Source: Candidatus Peregrinibacteria bacterium RIFCSPLOWO2_01_FULL_48_20 (GTDB lineage Bacteria; Patescibacteriota; Gracilibacteria; UBA1369; 2-02-FULL-48-14). From it: a DNA stretch of 14,288 nt. The translations under genes were made by a program, and so were the position numbers. Location of the stretch: NCBI GenBank assembly GCA_001787475.1, contig MFXB01000011.1, positions 665 to 14,952 on the forward strand, in the 5' to 3' direction. Of the stretch, positions 6,912-13,065 are shown one piece after another (position 1 is the first letter of the stretch; every line of letters starts with the position of its first letter). The notes beneath the pieces are model-generated. The model saw nothing but the letters and a program-made list of their open reading frames with translations, made no database searches and was not told the DNA's origin.

Positions 6912-7804
6912 TTTTGATACTCGGGGTTCACTTTGGGACCGCTCGGTTCTTCTTGGAGTTCAACCGCGGTATCTTCCTCTTCTTTTAATGCGCCTTCGCT
7001 TCGCTCCGGCGTGTCCGGCGTGATGAAGGTGATGTTTTCTTCTTCATAATTTCGAAAATCCGGATAGTTTTTAATGGGCGCGCCTTTACTCCACGCGTAG
7101 CCGAATCCTTTGCTGTCCTCAAAAAGCGCGGAAAGCACGTAGACGGAATTTTCGCCGCCGATTCCGTTGTAAACCGCGTAAATATAGCCGAAGGGTTTGC
7201 CGGTTTTGTCGATTTCGCCTTGGCGAGGATCGGAAGGCACTTCTTCAAAGTAAGCGCTGTCCACCAAGGCCGAGTCGAGTTGGCTCACGGAAGGGTAAGC
7301 GCCATTCATCACTTTGTAAGCTTCCACGGTTTCCGCAATCGTGGTGAGTTCATCGAGGCGTTGTTCGTTTCCTTCAAGATACGTTAGATCTTCCGGAAGA
7401 TTGCCGGTGAGCTTGTTTGCGATAGTGTCTTCTCGTTCTCGGTTGGCAAGCCACCAAATCACCGATCCGCCCACAATTACCACCACAATGGCAGGGACAA
7501 GCATGGCCAAAAAAAGTTTTCGTTTTTCGCTTTGCGCCTCATGCTCATTTGTAGTGCGCTCCGCCTCCGGCTTCGCGTACTCCGCGTGTTCAACCTGCAA
7601 TTCAGTGAGGGGGTCGTAGGGAAGGGCGGGCTCCGGATGCCGTTTTTCTTCCGCTTGTTTGAGCAGCGAAAGCGCCCGTTGATTTCCGGGTTCGAGGCCA
7701 AGCACTTCCTGAGCGCCCTGCACCACCTTGTCGTACTCACCGGCGTTCAACCACGACTGAAGTTGATTGAGGGCTTCAATAACGCTAACTTCGCTGTTTT
7801 CCAT
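6908..7804 (-). CDS. TPR-like / transmembrane / pseudopilin-like hybrid protein
   Basis: A 298-residue protein of unknown function with three visible parts. Residues 5-52 are two amphipathic helices like a TPR unit (EYDKVVQGAQEVLGLEPGNQ), and an acidic linker leads to a single transmembrane helix at about 97-119 (KLFLAMLVPAIVVVIV). Residues about 150-235 then resemble the C-terminal domain of major pseudopilins (GspG type): a helix TIAETVEAYKVMNGAYPSVSQL, then VPSDPRQGE, GKPFGYIYAVYNG and VYVLSALFED. The tail is acidic and probably disordered, with a TPERSEGA segment encoded by a GC-rich palindromic stretch. There is no prepilin peptidase site, so the pilin-like domain is shown on a membrane anchor, probably outside with the TPR inside. 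A TTG two codons earlier is possible; the ATG is preferred. It overlaps dus as ATGA. Confidence 0.75.
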   Translation of the reverse strand: MENSEVSVIEALNQLQSWLNAGEYDKVVQGAQEVLGLEPGNQRALSLLKQAEEKRHPEPALPYDPLTELQVEHAEYAKPEAERTTNEHEAQSEKRKLFLAMLVPAIVVVIVGGSVIWWLANREREDTIANKLTGNLPEDLTYLEGNEQRLDELTTIAETVEAYKVMNGAYPSVSQLDSALVDSAYFEEVPSDPRQGEIDKTGKPFGYIYAVYNGIGGENSVYVLSALFEDSKGFGYAWSKGAPIKNYPDFRNYEEENITFITPDTPERSEGALKEEEDTAVELQEEPSGPKVNPEYQK

Positions 7805-7845
7805 AGCCAAAAGATTAGGCTAAATTCGGACTAAACGCAAGACCC

Positions 7846-8409
7846 CTAAAACACATCTTCATCATTCACCGCGGCGGAGCTTCCCACTTGCGGGATAACC
7901 GCTTCAATGGTGCCCCACATGGATTCGCGATCTTTGGGAGTGAGGAGGGTTACTTCATCGCCCACTTCTCCTTTGTAGTAGGTTACGGAGGCGAGTAGGA
8001 CGCGGAAGGATTTGCCGCCGGCCATCACACGGAATTGGCCGTCTTCTTTCACGAGCGTGCCTTTCACAAACTCGCGTTCCACGGGAGAAATTTGTTTGTA
8101 CACAAAACTGCCGTTAGGCATGATGGTGAGTTTAAGCCTGTCGCCCTCCACCAGTTTCGATTTGCTGGCATAGTTGGCGGGGACGGGGAAAATTTTTTCG
8201 TGCGGCCCTATCATGTTTTGTCCGTCGAAATTGCCTTCCACGATTTGGGTTTCTCCTTGATCGTAAGCTTTAGCGTCGCCCGAGCGCACATGAGAAGTGA
8301 TGCGTGACGTGGCCGTTGGGTCGATTTCCGAAAGCAAGTCCCTGGCGGACTTTAGGGAAGCCTCCGCGGCTTCAATCATGCGAAGGATTTTGCTGAGATT
8401 TTCCGACAT
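7846..8409 (-). CDS. Conserved-looking protein of unknown function, 187 aa
   Basis: Soluble, with no signal peptide or membrane helix. Residues 1-30 are a helix likely to form a coiled coil (ENLSKILRMIEAAEASLKSA). Residues about 54-170 are rich in beta strands: a first part with GNFDGQNMIGPHEKIFPVP and NYASKSKLVEGDRLKLTI (about 78-96), then GSFVYKQISPVEREFVKGTL and a second barrel-like half with GKSFRVLLASVTYYKGEVGDEV. The compact strand/turn pattern suggests a small beta-barrel pair that could bind nucleic acid or another polymer, but I recognise no named family. It sits 19 nt after ftsQ and 41 nt before the TPR/pseudopilin-like gene on the same strand, so it is co-transcribed. The ATG has only an A-rich leader. 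Confidence 0.8.
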   Translation of the reverse strand: MSENLSKILRMIEAAEASLKSARDLLSEIDPTATSRITSHVRSGDAKAYDQGETQIVEGNFDGQNMIGPHEKIFPVPANYASKSKLVEGDRLKLTIMPNGSFVYKQISPVEREFVKGTLVKEDGQFRVMAGGKSFRVLLASVTYYKGEVGDEVTLLTPKDRESMWGTIEAVIPQVGSSAAVNDEDVF

Positions 8410-8428
8410 ATTTTATTTGGTTAGGTTT

Positions 8429-9367
8429 TTATTCACTTTCCGTACGCAGTTTGTATATTACTTTTTCACCGTTTTGTCCAGAAATTCGAAGGTCGATGTA
8501 TTCCAAGTTCGCTTCGTAAATATTGAGTTCGGCCAGGGCTTTTTTGAGTTTGGCGAGTTGAATGGGGAGGTCTTGAGTGAGGTCAATCCAAACGGCGAAG
8601 TTTCGTTCGGTGAGAAGATGGAGTTCCCGCGCTCGTTTAAGGTAGCGAATCTCCAGGATTTGCAGGTCGAACTTTCCTTCAAAATCTTTGGCCGTTTCCA
8701 AGAGCAGGATCAGGGTGTCTTGCTCGATGAGCTCTTTGTTGACTTCTGTGGTTGTTACGCTCAAATCCATCTCGGTTCCGGTGACGTCCATCACAATCAA
8801 TGGCAGACTTTCCAGAGTGGTTCCCGTGCCGGCGACAAGGCCCAATTCGTTGATTGTGTAAAACTGGGTGCTGCCGTCTTCAAATTCAATGCGGACGTTT
8901 GCAATGGGTGGATAGGTTTCCAGCGTGGCCCGCACCGTATGGAAGAAATTGCGATCGATGTCCAAAGTTTTGAGGTAGCCGTACTGTTCCAAAAGCGTTT
9001 TTTCGTGTTTCATCGGACTGAAGGTGAGTAAATTGTCGCCCAAAAATTCCTGAAGATAAGTACTGACGGCGGTTTGCTCGTCCAAGGTGTCCGCTTCCCC
9101 GTTCACATCAATGTTTTGAATCTCAAAAAGAGAAGTGAAAAAGAGCCCGTAAAGGGCGGCACCGATTCCAAAAAAAATCAAAAAGAGCTTAAAGTAGGCA
9201 AAAAAACGTCCGGCTTTTTCCGATCGGCGGCGGCTTGTGCGATCCGTGGCAACCGGGATCACTTTTGGAACAAAAGGTTTCTTCCGAGAAAATCGCGTGC
9301 TCTTATAACTGGTGTAGCTCGCTTGGTACGTCCGACGTTTTCGCTTAAAAAACGAGAAGAGACCCAT
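8429..9367 (-). CDS. ftsQ: Cell division protein FtsQ/DivIB
   Basis: Bitopic divisome protein that links early and late division proteins (FtsB/FtsL partner) at the septal membrane. The 312 residues show the family architecture. There is a long, very basic cytoplasmic tail (1-56, many Arg/Lys), one transmembrane helix (about 58-78, FKLFLIFFGIGAALYGLFF), then a POTRA domain starting at FEIQNIDVNG and running to about residue 155 (YLKTLDIDRNFFHTVRATLE, YPPIANV). A beta domain follows, ending with LEYIDLRISGQNGEKVIYK, the FtsQ-type C-terminal signature IDLR. The usual mur/ftsA/ftsZ neighbours are not seen here, so this copy is outside a classical dcw cluster. It follows a small basic ORF and a hairpin. 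A TATAAA at 9389-9384 lies upstream without a -35, so it is probably transcribed from the promoter at 9575-9603. No Shine-Dalgarno. Confidence 0.88.
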   Translation of the reverse strand: MGLFSFFKRKRRTYQASYTSYKSTRFSRKKPFVPKVIPVATDRTSRRRSEKAGRFFAYFKLFLIFFGIGAALYGLFFTSLFEIQNIDVNGEADTLDEQTAVSTYLQEFLGDNLLTFSPMKHEKTLLEQYGYLKTLDIDRNFFHTVRATLETYPPIANVRIEFEDGSTQFYTINELGLVAGTGTTLESLPLIVMDVTGTEMDLSVTTTEVNKELIEQDTLILLLETAKDFEGKFDLQILEIRYLKRARELHLLTERNFAVWIDLTQDLPIQLAKLKKALAELNIYEANLEYIDLRISGQNGEKVIYKLRTESE

Positions 9368-9392
9368 TGGAGGCGCGTTTTTATTTATAAAC

Positions 9393-9407
9393 CTCGGCTA
9401 CGCCGAG
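9393..9407 (-). repeat. Short palindrome between the 51-aa gene and ftsQ
   Basis: CTCGGC-TAC-GCCGAG on the plus strand, a perfect 6-bp stem with a three-base loop. It begins 2 nt after the small gene's stop. On the minus strand it is followed by GTTTATAAATAAAAAC, so it may be a weak terminator or processing site between the small gene and ftsQ. It is nearly identical (14 of 15) to the palindrome inside nrdJ at 10732-10746. Confidence 0.7.
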
Positions 9408-9409
9408 CG

Positions 9410-9565
9410 CTAGTTGCCCGCCTTCAGCGCGGTTCGCATCGCCGCTTGGCGCGCAGTAGACCTGACGCGAGCGTTATCCTTATTGCGTCGTTTCCAATCT
9501 TTCGACTTCGGACGAGTTCCATTCGCCGTTGTCATGCCGTGTTTGAGACTGTGTTTATTAACCAT
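9410..9565 (-). CDS. Small very basic protein, 51 aa, unknown function
   Basis: An ORF of 51 codons encoding a strongly basic peptide (7 Lys, 7 Arg, 2 His against 2 Asp). It begins MVNKHSLKHGMTTANGTR, continues with PKSKDWKRRNKDNARVR and ends in TALKAGN. The composition suggests RNA, DNA or ribosome binding. A weak resemblance to the Arg-rich helix of ribosomal protein S20 (RNKDNARVRS) is not enough for a name. Support that it is a gene: a TTGACT-17-TACAAT promoter lies exactly upstream, with a predicted transcription start about 3 nt before the ATG, which would give an almost leaderless mRNA. A hairpin follows the TAG stop. It lies between the nrdJ terminator and ftsQ, on the same strand. 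A second ATG at codon 11 is an alternative start. Confidence 0.6.
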   Translation of the reverse strand: MVNKHSLKHGMTTANGTRPKSKDWKRRNKDNARVRSTARQAAMRTALKAGN

Positions 9566-9574
9566 GCTCGGCGG

Positions 9575-9603
9575 ATTGTAGGGGAGTTCAGGTTCGGAGT
9601 CAA
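9575..9603 (-). promoter_or_regulatory. Strong sigma-70-type promoter before the 51-aa gene and ftsQ operon
   Basis: Minus strand: -35 TTGACT (9603-9598), exactly 17 nt, -10 TACAAT (9580-9575); each box has five of six consensus bases. The predicted start is near A9568, leaving about 3 nt before the ATG at 9565. It sits directly after the nrdJ terminator, so it most likely drives the small gene and, by read-through of the 9393-9407 hairpin, ftsQ to dus. Confidence 0.75.
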
Positions 9604-9619
9604 GAGATACTGAGATGCT

Positions 9620-9651
9620 AAAAGAGACCTGCCGTGGAGGGGAAGGTCTCT
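9620..9651 (-). terminator. Rho-independent terminator after nrdJ
   Basis: Inverted repeat AGAGACCT (9623-9630) / AGGTCTCT (9644-9651) with a 13-nt loop. On the minus strand the last arm continues into TTT (9622-9620), giving CTCTTTTAGC. It lies 80 nt after the nrdJ stop and before the next promoter. Confidence 0.65.
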
Positions 9652-9714
9652 GGGGGAAGGAGTGATGATGATGCTACGGCAGAAGTCGGCGGCCTGTTTT
9701 CGCTTCGCGTCTGA

Positions 9715-9729
9715 CCGGGCTTCGCCCGG
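9715..9729 (-). repeat. Palindrome immediately after the nrdJ stop
   Basis: CCGGGC-TTC-GCCCGG (plus strand), a 6-bp stem with a three-base loop, GAA when read on the minus strand. It starts 2 nt after the nrdJ stop. It has no U-tract, so it more likely stabilises the mRNA end or belongs to the repeat family than terminates by itself. It is one of the short triloop palindromes seen across the window. Confidence 0.7.
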
Positions 9730-9731
9730 GA

Positions 9732-12710
9732 CTACGAGCAGCCCATGCTGTTCCCGCAGTTCAGACATTTGTAACAGGTGGCGTTGCGGACGGTGACGTG
9801 GCCGCAGGTGGTGCAAAGGGGAGCGTCGCCCATCATGCTTTTGAGTTGCTTGTCCAAAGAGGAGGCGGTTTCGGTTGCGATTTCGCCGGGGGCAGCCGCT
9901 ACGCTCGCCTCTTGGGCTCGCTCCGCGTATTCGCCCAAGATGGCTTCGGTGATTTTTCCTTTGGCGGTGTTTTCTTGAAGTTGAGTGGTTTTTGGTTCCA
10001 CATGAACGAAATCGGTGCGGCCGAGGTATTCCATGCCGAGTACTCGGAAAACAAAGTCCACGACGGAAGTACAGGTTCGAATGTTGGGGTGAGTGGTGAA
10101 TCCGCTGGGTTCAAAGCGCGTGAAGGTGAAGGTGTCCACGTATTTTTCCAAGGGCACTCCGTATTGCAGACCGATGGAAACGGCAATGGCGAAACAGTTG
10201 AGCAGACTCCTGTAGGAAGCACCTTCTTTAAAAGTATCGACGAAGATTTCGCCGAGTTGGCCATCTTCGTATTCTCCGGTGCGGAGGTACATTTTTTGTC
10301 CGGCGATGGAGGCTTCCACGGTGACGCCGTTTCGTTTTGTGGGCATGTGGATTTTATTGCCGCGCAAAATGACTCCTTCTGGGAGAACGGGGGCGGATGC
10401 GGAGGTAGCCTTATCTTTTTTGTTGGAAAGCGGTTGGGAATGTTTGCTGCCGTCGCGGTAGAGGGCGATGGCTTTGAGGCCGAGTTTCCACGATTCCATG
10501 TAAATGTCGCGGATGTCTTTGACGGTGGCTTCATTGGGAAGATTCACGGTTTTGGAAATGGCACCGGACATAAAAGGTTGCACGGCGGCCATCATTTTTA
10601 CGTGGCCGGAGGGAGCGATGTAGCGCGAGCCCAAGCCACACTTGTTGGCACAGTCGAAAATGGCGAGATGTTCGGGCTTAAGGTGGGGTGCGCCTTCCAA
10701 AGTTTGAGCGCCTTCGCTGTCTTTTTTAAGGCTCGGCTGCGCCGAGTGGCCCATCACATAGGCAATGACTTCATCGATTTGTTCCGCGCCGTAGCCAAGA
10801 CGTTCAAGCACGAGCGGGATGGATTTATTGATGATTTTGAAGTATCCGCCGCCGGCCAATTTTTTCCATTTCATGAGCGCGAATTCCGGTTCCACGCCGG
10901 TGGTGTCACAGTCCATGAGCAGACCGATGGTTCCGGTGGGCGCAAGCACCGTGGCTTGCGCGTTGCGGTAGCCGTATTTTTTACCGAGTTCCACCATGAG
11001 GTCTGCATCTTCACAGGCCGCTTTGTAGAGAGCGGCGCTGGCCAGTTCTGGATCAATGGCGTAGGCTGCTTTTTGATGTTTGTGCATCACGCGGAGCATG
11101 GGTTCTTTGTTTTTTTCGTAGCCCGCGAAGGGTTCCACGGCTTTGGACATTTCGGCGGAAACCGCGAACGCGTGGCAGTGCAAAATGGCGGTGAGAGCGG
11201 CCGCGATGCTGCGACCTTCGTCACTGTCGTAAGGAATTCCCATCATCATAAGCAGCGTGCCGAGGTTGGCGTAGCCGAGTCCGAGCGGGCGGAAGTCGTG
11301 ACTGTTTTTTGCGATTTGTTCGGTGGGGTAGGAAGAAAGATCCACCAAAATTTCTTGGGCGATGAAGAAAATTTCCACGGCATGGCGGTACGCTTCAATG
11401 TCGAAACTGCCGTCGTCATTGAGGAATTTTACAAGATTGAGAGAAGCAAGGTTGCAGGCGGTGTCATCCAGGAACATGTATTCGCTGCAAGGGTTGGAGC
11501 CGTTGATGCGTCCGGTGTTCGGGCTGGTGTGCCAATCGTTGATGGTGGTGTCGAATTGCAGTCCGGGGTCGGCACAACTCCAAGCCGCGCGACAAATTTC
11601 ATCGAAAAGTTCACCGGCATCATGTTCTTCAAATTTTTCTCCGGTGGTGCGGAAACGCGTCCAGAATTTTTCACCGTTTTCCACGGCCTTCATGAATTCG
11701 TCCATGATGCGCACGGAGTTGTTGGAGTTTTGTCCGGAAACCGTGTGGTACGCTTCTCCGCGCCAGTCGCCTTCGTAGCCGGCGTCAATGAGCGCCTTGG
11801 CTTTTTTCTCGGATTCCACTTTCCAATTTATGAAATCTTTAATTTCCGGATGGTCGATGTTGAGCACCACCATTTTGGCGGCGCGACGCGTGGTTCCTCC
11901 GGACTTGATGGCTCCGGCTCCGCGGTCTAGCACTTCAAGGAAGGACATGAGACCGGATGAAATACCTCCGCCGGAAAGATTTTCATAGCGCGAACGAATA
12001 TTGGAAAAGTTTGATCCGGTTCCGCTTCCATATTTAAAGAGCTTGGCTTCGTTTTTGGCGAGGTCAAAAATCCCCATGAGAGAATCATCCACTTTTTGAA
12101 TAAAGCAAGCGCTGCATTGAGGGCGGGCGTAGGCATTGTCGATTTCCACCACGGCCGCTTTGTCAAAATCCCAGGCGTAATTGCCACGGTCTCCGGTGAC
12201 GCCGTATTCATGATAAAGTCCGCAGTTGAACCACACCGGCGAATTGAAAGCGCCGCGTTGCGTGATGCACAGGAATTTCAATTCTTGTTCGAACGCGTCG
12301 GCATCTTCGCGGCTGGCGAAGTAGCCGTGTTTTTCTCCAAAGTCGCGGATAGTGTTCGCCACGCGATGCACCACTTGTTTGGCGCTCGTCTCTCCGCCAC
12401 TTCCGACTCCACGTTTTCTAAAATATTTTTGAGCGATGATGTCCGTGGCGAGTTGAGACCATGTTTTTGGCACTTCCACATTTTGCATTTCAAAAACCAC
12501 CGTTCCATCCGGCTCCGTGATGCGTGATTCGCGCATCTCAAAATCCAAAAGTTCATAAGCGTCCAAACCTGCTTGGGTGAAGCGTCTTTTAATGGAAAGC
12601 GCTTTGGGTGCAGTTTTCGTTTTCATCGAACGAGGTGCATGGGGAACGGAGGAGCCTGCTGCTGACGCAGCAGTAGCCACCGGCTCCGGCAGAGTAATGG
12701 ATTGAGCCAT
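9732..12710 (-). CDS. nrdJ: Adenosylcobalamin-dependent (class II) ribonucleotide reductase
   Basis: Reduces ribonucleotides to deoxyribonucleotides using a B12-generated thiyl radical, so it needs no oxygen and no radical-generating subunit. The 992 residues match large NrdJ. Motifs in order: GAFNSPVWFNCG (153-164), PQCSACFIQKVDDS (197-210, first redox Cys199), GSGTGSNFSNIR (228-239), SGGTTRRAAKMV (270-281), NPCSE (406-410, radical Cys408 and Glu410), DDTACNLASLNL (415-426, second redox Cys419), APTGTIGLLMDCDTTGVEPEF (590-610) and GHVKMMAAVQPFMSGAISKT (702-721). The C-terminal cysteine-rich end is CTTCG...CYKCLNCG...C (966-991). No ATP-cone is seen at the N-terminus. Residues 1-28 are low-complexity and encoded by nested palindromes, so the true start could be Met29 (12626). 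A 13-residue insertion near residue 655 contains another palindrome. It is transcribed alone, with a putative NrdR-regulated promoter. Confidence 0.97.
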   Translation of the reverse strand: MAQSITLPEPVATAASAAGSSVPHAPRSMKTKTAPKALSIKRRFTQAGLDAYELLDFEMRESRITEPDGTVVFEMQNVEVPKTWSQLATDIIAQKYFRKRGVGSGGETSAKQVVHRVANTIRDFGEKHGYFASREDADAFEQELKFLCITQRGAFNSPVWFNCGLYHEYGVTGDRGNYAWDFDKAAVVEIDNAYARPQCSACFIQKVDDSLMGIFDLAKNEAKLFKYGSGTGSNFSNIRSRYENLSGGGISSGLMSFLEVLDRGAGAIKSGGTTRRAAKMVVLNIDHPEIKDFINWKVESEKKAKALIDAGYEGDWRGEAYHTVSGQNSNNSVRIMDEFMKAVENGEKFWTRFRTTGEKFEEHDAGELFDEICRAAWSCADPGLQFDTTINDWHTSPNTGRINGSNPCSEYMFLDDTACNLASLNLVKFLNDDGSFDIEAYRHAVEIFFIAQEILVDLSSYPTEQIAKNSHDFRPLGLGYANLGTLLMMMGIPYDSDEGRSIAAALTAILHCHAFAVSAEMSKAVEPFAGYEKNKEPMLRVMHKHQKAAYAIDPELASAALYKAACEDADLMVELGKKYGYRNAQATVLAPTGTIGLLMDCDTTGVEPEFALMKWKKLAGGGYFKIINKSIPLVLERLGYGAEQIDEVIAYVMGHSAQPSLKKDSEGAQTLEGAPHLKPEHLAIFDCANKCGLGSRYIAPSGHVKMMAAVQPFMSGAISKTVNLPNEATVKDIRDIYMESWKLGLKAIALYRDGSKHSQPLSNKKDKATSASAPVLPEGVILRGNKIHMPTKRNGVTVEASIAGQKMYLRTGEYEDGQLGEIFVDTFKEGASYRSLLNCFAIAVSIGLQYGVPLEKYVDTFTFTRFEPSGFTTHPNIRTCTSVVDFVFRVLGMEYLGRTDFVHVEPKTTQLQENTAKGKITEAILGEYAERAQEASVAAAPGEIATETASSLDKQLKSMMGDAPLCTTCGHVTVRNATCYKCLNCGNSMGCS
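10732..10746 (-). repeat. Palindrome inside nrdJ coding sequence
   Basis: CTCGGC-TGC-GCCGAG, a perfect 6-bp stem within codons for SAQPSL around residues 656-661. That segment looks like an extra loop of about 13 residues between AYVMG and TLEGAPHL, where I expect a short turn in NrdJ relatives. One base differs from the intergenic palindrome at 9393-9407, suggesting that the same kind of element entered a gene in frame. Confidence 0.65.
12651..12687 (-). repeat. Nested palindrome in the nrdJ N-terminal extension
   Basis: Outer arms GGAGCC (12651-12656) and GGCTCC (12682-12687) enclose CTGCTGC (12656-12662) / GCAGCAG (12667-12673) with a four-base loop. It encodes the low-complexity Pro/Ala/Ser/Val stretch at about residues 9-20 of NrdJ. 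It may be an untranslated leader structure if translation begins at Met29. Confidence 0.55.
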
Positions 12711-12740
12711 ATAGCGTGGGGGGAAAATAAGTGATAAGGA

Positions 12741-12758
12741 ATCCCGCTAGAGCGGGAT
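12741..12758 (-). repeat. Leader hairpin nearest the nrdJ start
   Basis: ATCCCGC-TAGA-GCGGGAT: a perfect 7-bp stem with a four-base loop, 30 nt before the nrdJ ATG, in the predicted leader RNA. No U-tract follows on the minus strand (TTCCTT only), so it is not an obvious attenuator. With the two hairpins at 12768-12809 it makes a row of three. Confidence 0.7.
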
Positions 12759-12767
12759 GGCCTTTCT

Positions 12768-12809
12768 GTAGCTCCGCTTCGCGGAGTGGTAGCTCACCTT
12801 CGGTGAGTG
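12768..12809 (-). repeat. Two tandem 21-nt hairpin repeats with compensatory changes in the nrdJ leader
   Basis: Units 12768-12788 and 12789-12809 are head-to-tail. Both read GTAGCTC-nnn-TTC-nnn-GAGTG on the plus strand. The variable arms are CGC/GCG in the first and ACC/GGT in the second, so two stem base pairs changed on both sides while pairing was kept. A partial third copy of the right end (GGTGAGTGG) follows at 12810-12818. On the minus strand the loops are GAA. Confidence 0.85.
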
Positions 12810-12837
12810 GGTGAGTGGTAGGGGAAAAGCTTGTCAG

Positions 12838-12885
12838 ACACAAGATATAGGGTCTCTATGCCTGGTGTACCCCAAGATATCGAAG
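12838..12885 (-). promoter_or_regulatory. Putative pair of NrdR boxes controlling nrdJ
   Basis: Box 1 (12838-12853, ACACAAGATATAGGGT) agrees at 14 of 16 positions with the known NrdR consensus ACACWATATATWGTGT. Box 2 (12870-12885) shares the core CAAGATAT and matches at 9 of 16. The cores start exactly 32 bp apart, three helical turns, the usual arrangement for the paired boxes of the ribonucleotide reductase repressor NrdR. Box 2 covers the predicted -10 and box 1 lies just downstream of the start point, fitting repression. No nrdR gene is in the window. Confidence 0.7.
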
Positions 12886-12902
12886 TTTTTTGGAACCGTC
12901 AA
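12874..12902 (-). promoter_or_regulatory. Predicted nrdJ promoter
   Basis: Minus strand: -35 TTGACG (12902-12897), 17-nt spacer, -10 TATCTT (12879-12874). The -10 is weak, matching four of six bases, and lies within NrdR box 2. Predicted transcription from about 12867 gives a leader of roughly 155 nt containing three hairpins. I see no cobalamin riboswitch signature in it. The rest of the 12711-13065 gap holds the divergent promoter at 13012 and otherwise nothing recognisable. Confidence 0.5.
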
Positions 12903-13011
12903 AGTGAAGTCTTTCATAATCGTTTGACTCCACCACCACTTGTATTTCCCCGCCGCTATTGCTAAAAACCGGATTCTTTGTGTGGCATAAAATTTTGCAA
13001 AGTCGGAGGGC

Positions 13012-13040
13012 TTGACATAGATTACATTTCAGTTTATTAT
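13012..13040 (+). promoter_or_regulatory. Near-consensus promoter for the 272-aa gene
   Basis: TTGACA (13012-13017), 17-nt spacer, TATTAT (13035-13040). The -35 is perfect and the -10 matches five of six bases. The predicted start near 13047 leaves a leader of about 19 nt before the ATG at 13066, without a Shine-Dalgarno. Confidence 0.8.
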
Positions 13041-13065
13041 TCTGTAATACGATTAACCCTATTCC

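Noticed and set aside
9368..9731. tRNA or structured ncRNA in the nrdJ-ftsQ gap
   Set aside because: No T-loop GTTCRANYC with acceptor pairing was found on either strand; the gap is explained by a terminator, promoter, small ORF and hairpins.
9798..11930. A 710-codon open frame on the plus strand across nrdJ
   Set aside because: It is the antisense shadow of the clear NrdJ frame; its translation is Phe/Gly/His/Val-rich with no domain, and no promoter leads to it.
12768..12818. CRISPR array
   Set aside because: Only two repeats directly abutting each other with no spacers, and no cas genes in the window.
12711..12867. Possible cobalamin riboswitch in the nrdJ leader
   Set aside because: A B12 enzyme made this likely, but the leader has no B12-box-like sequence and consists mainly of three simple hairpins.
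12834..13029. Minus-strand open frame upstream of nrdJ, with an ATG at 12917 giving a 27-residue peptide
   Set aside because: The frame covers the nrdJ promoter and NrdR boxes, has its only ATG late, and shows no start signal; probably chance.
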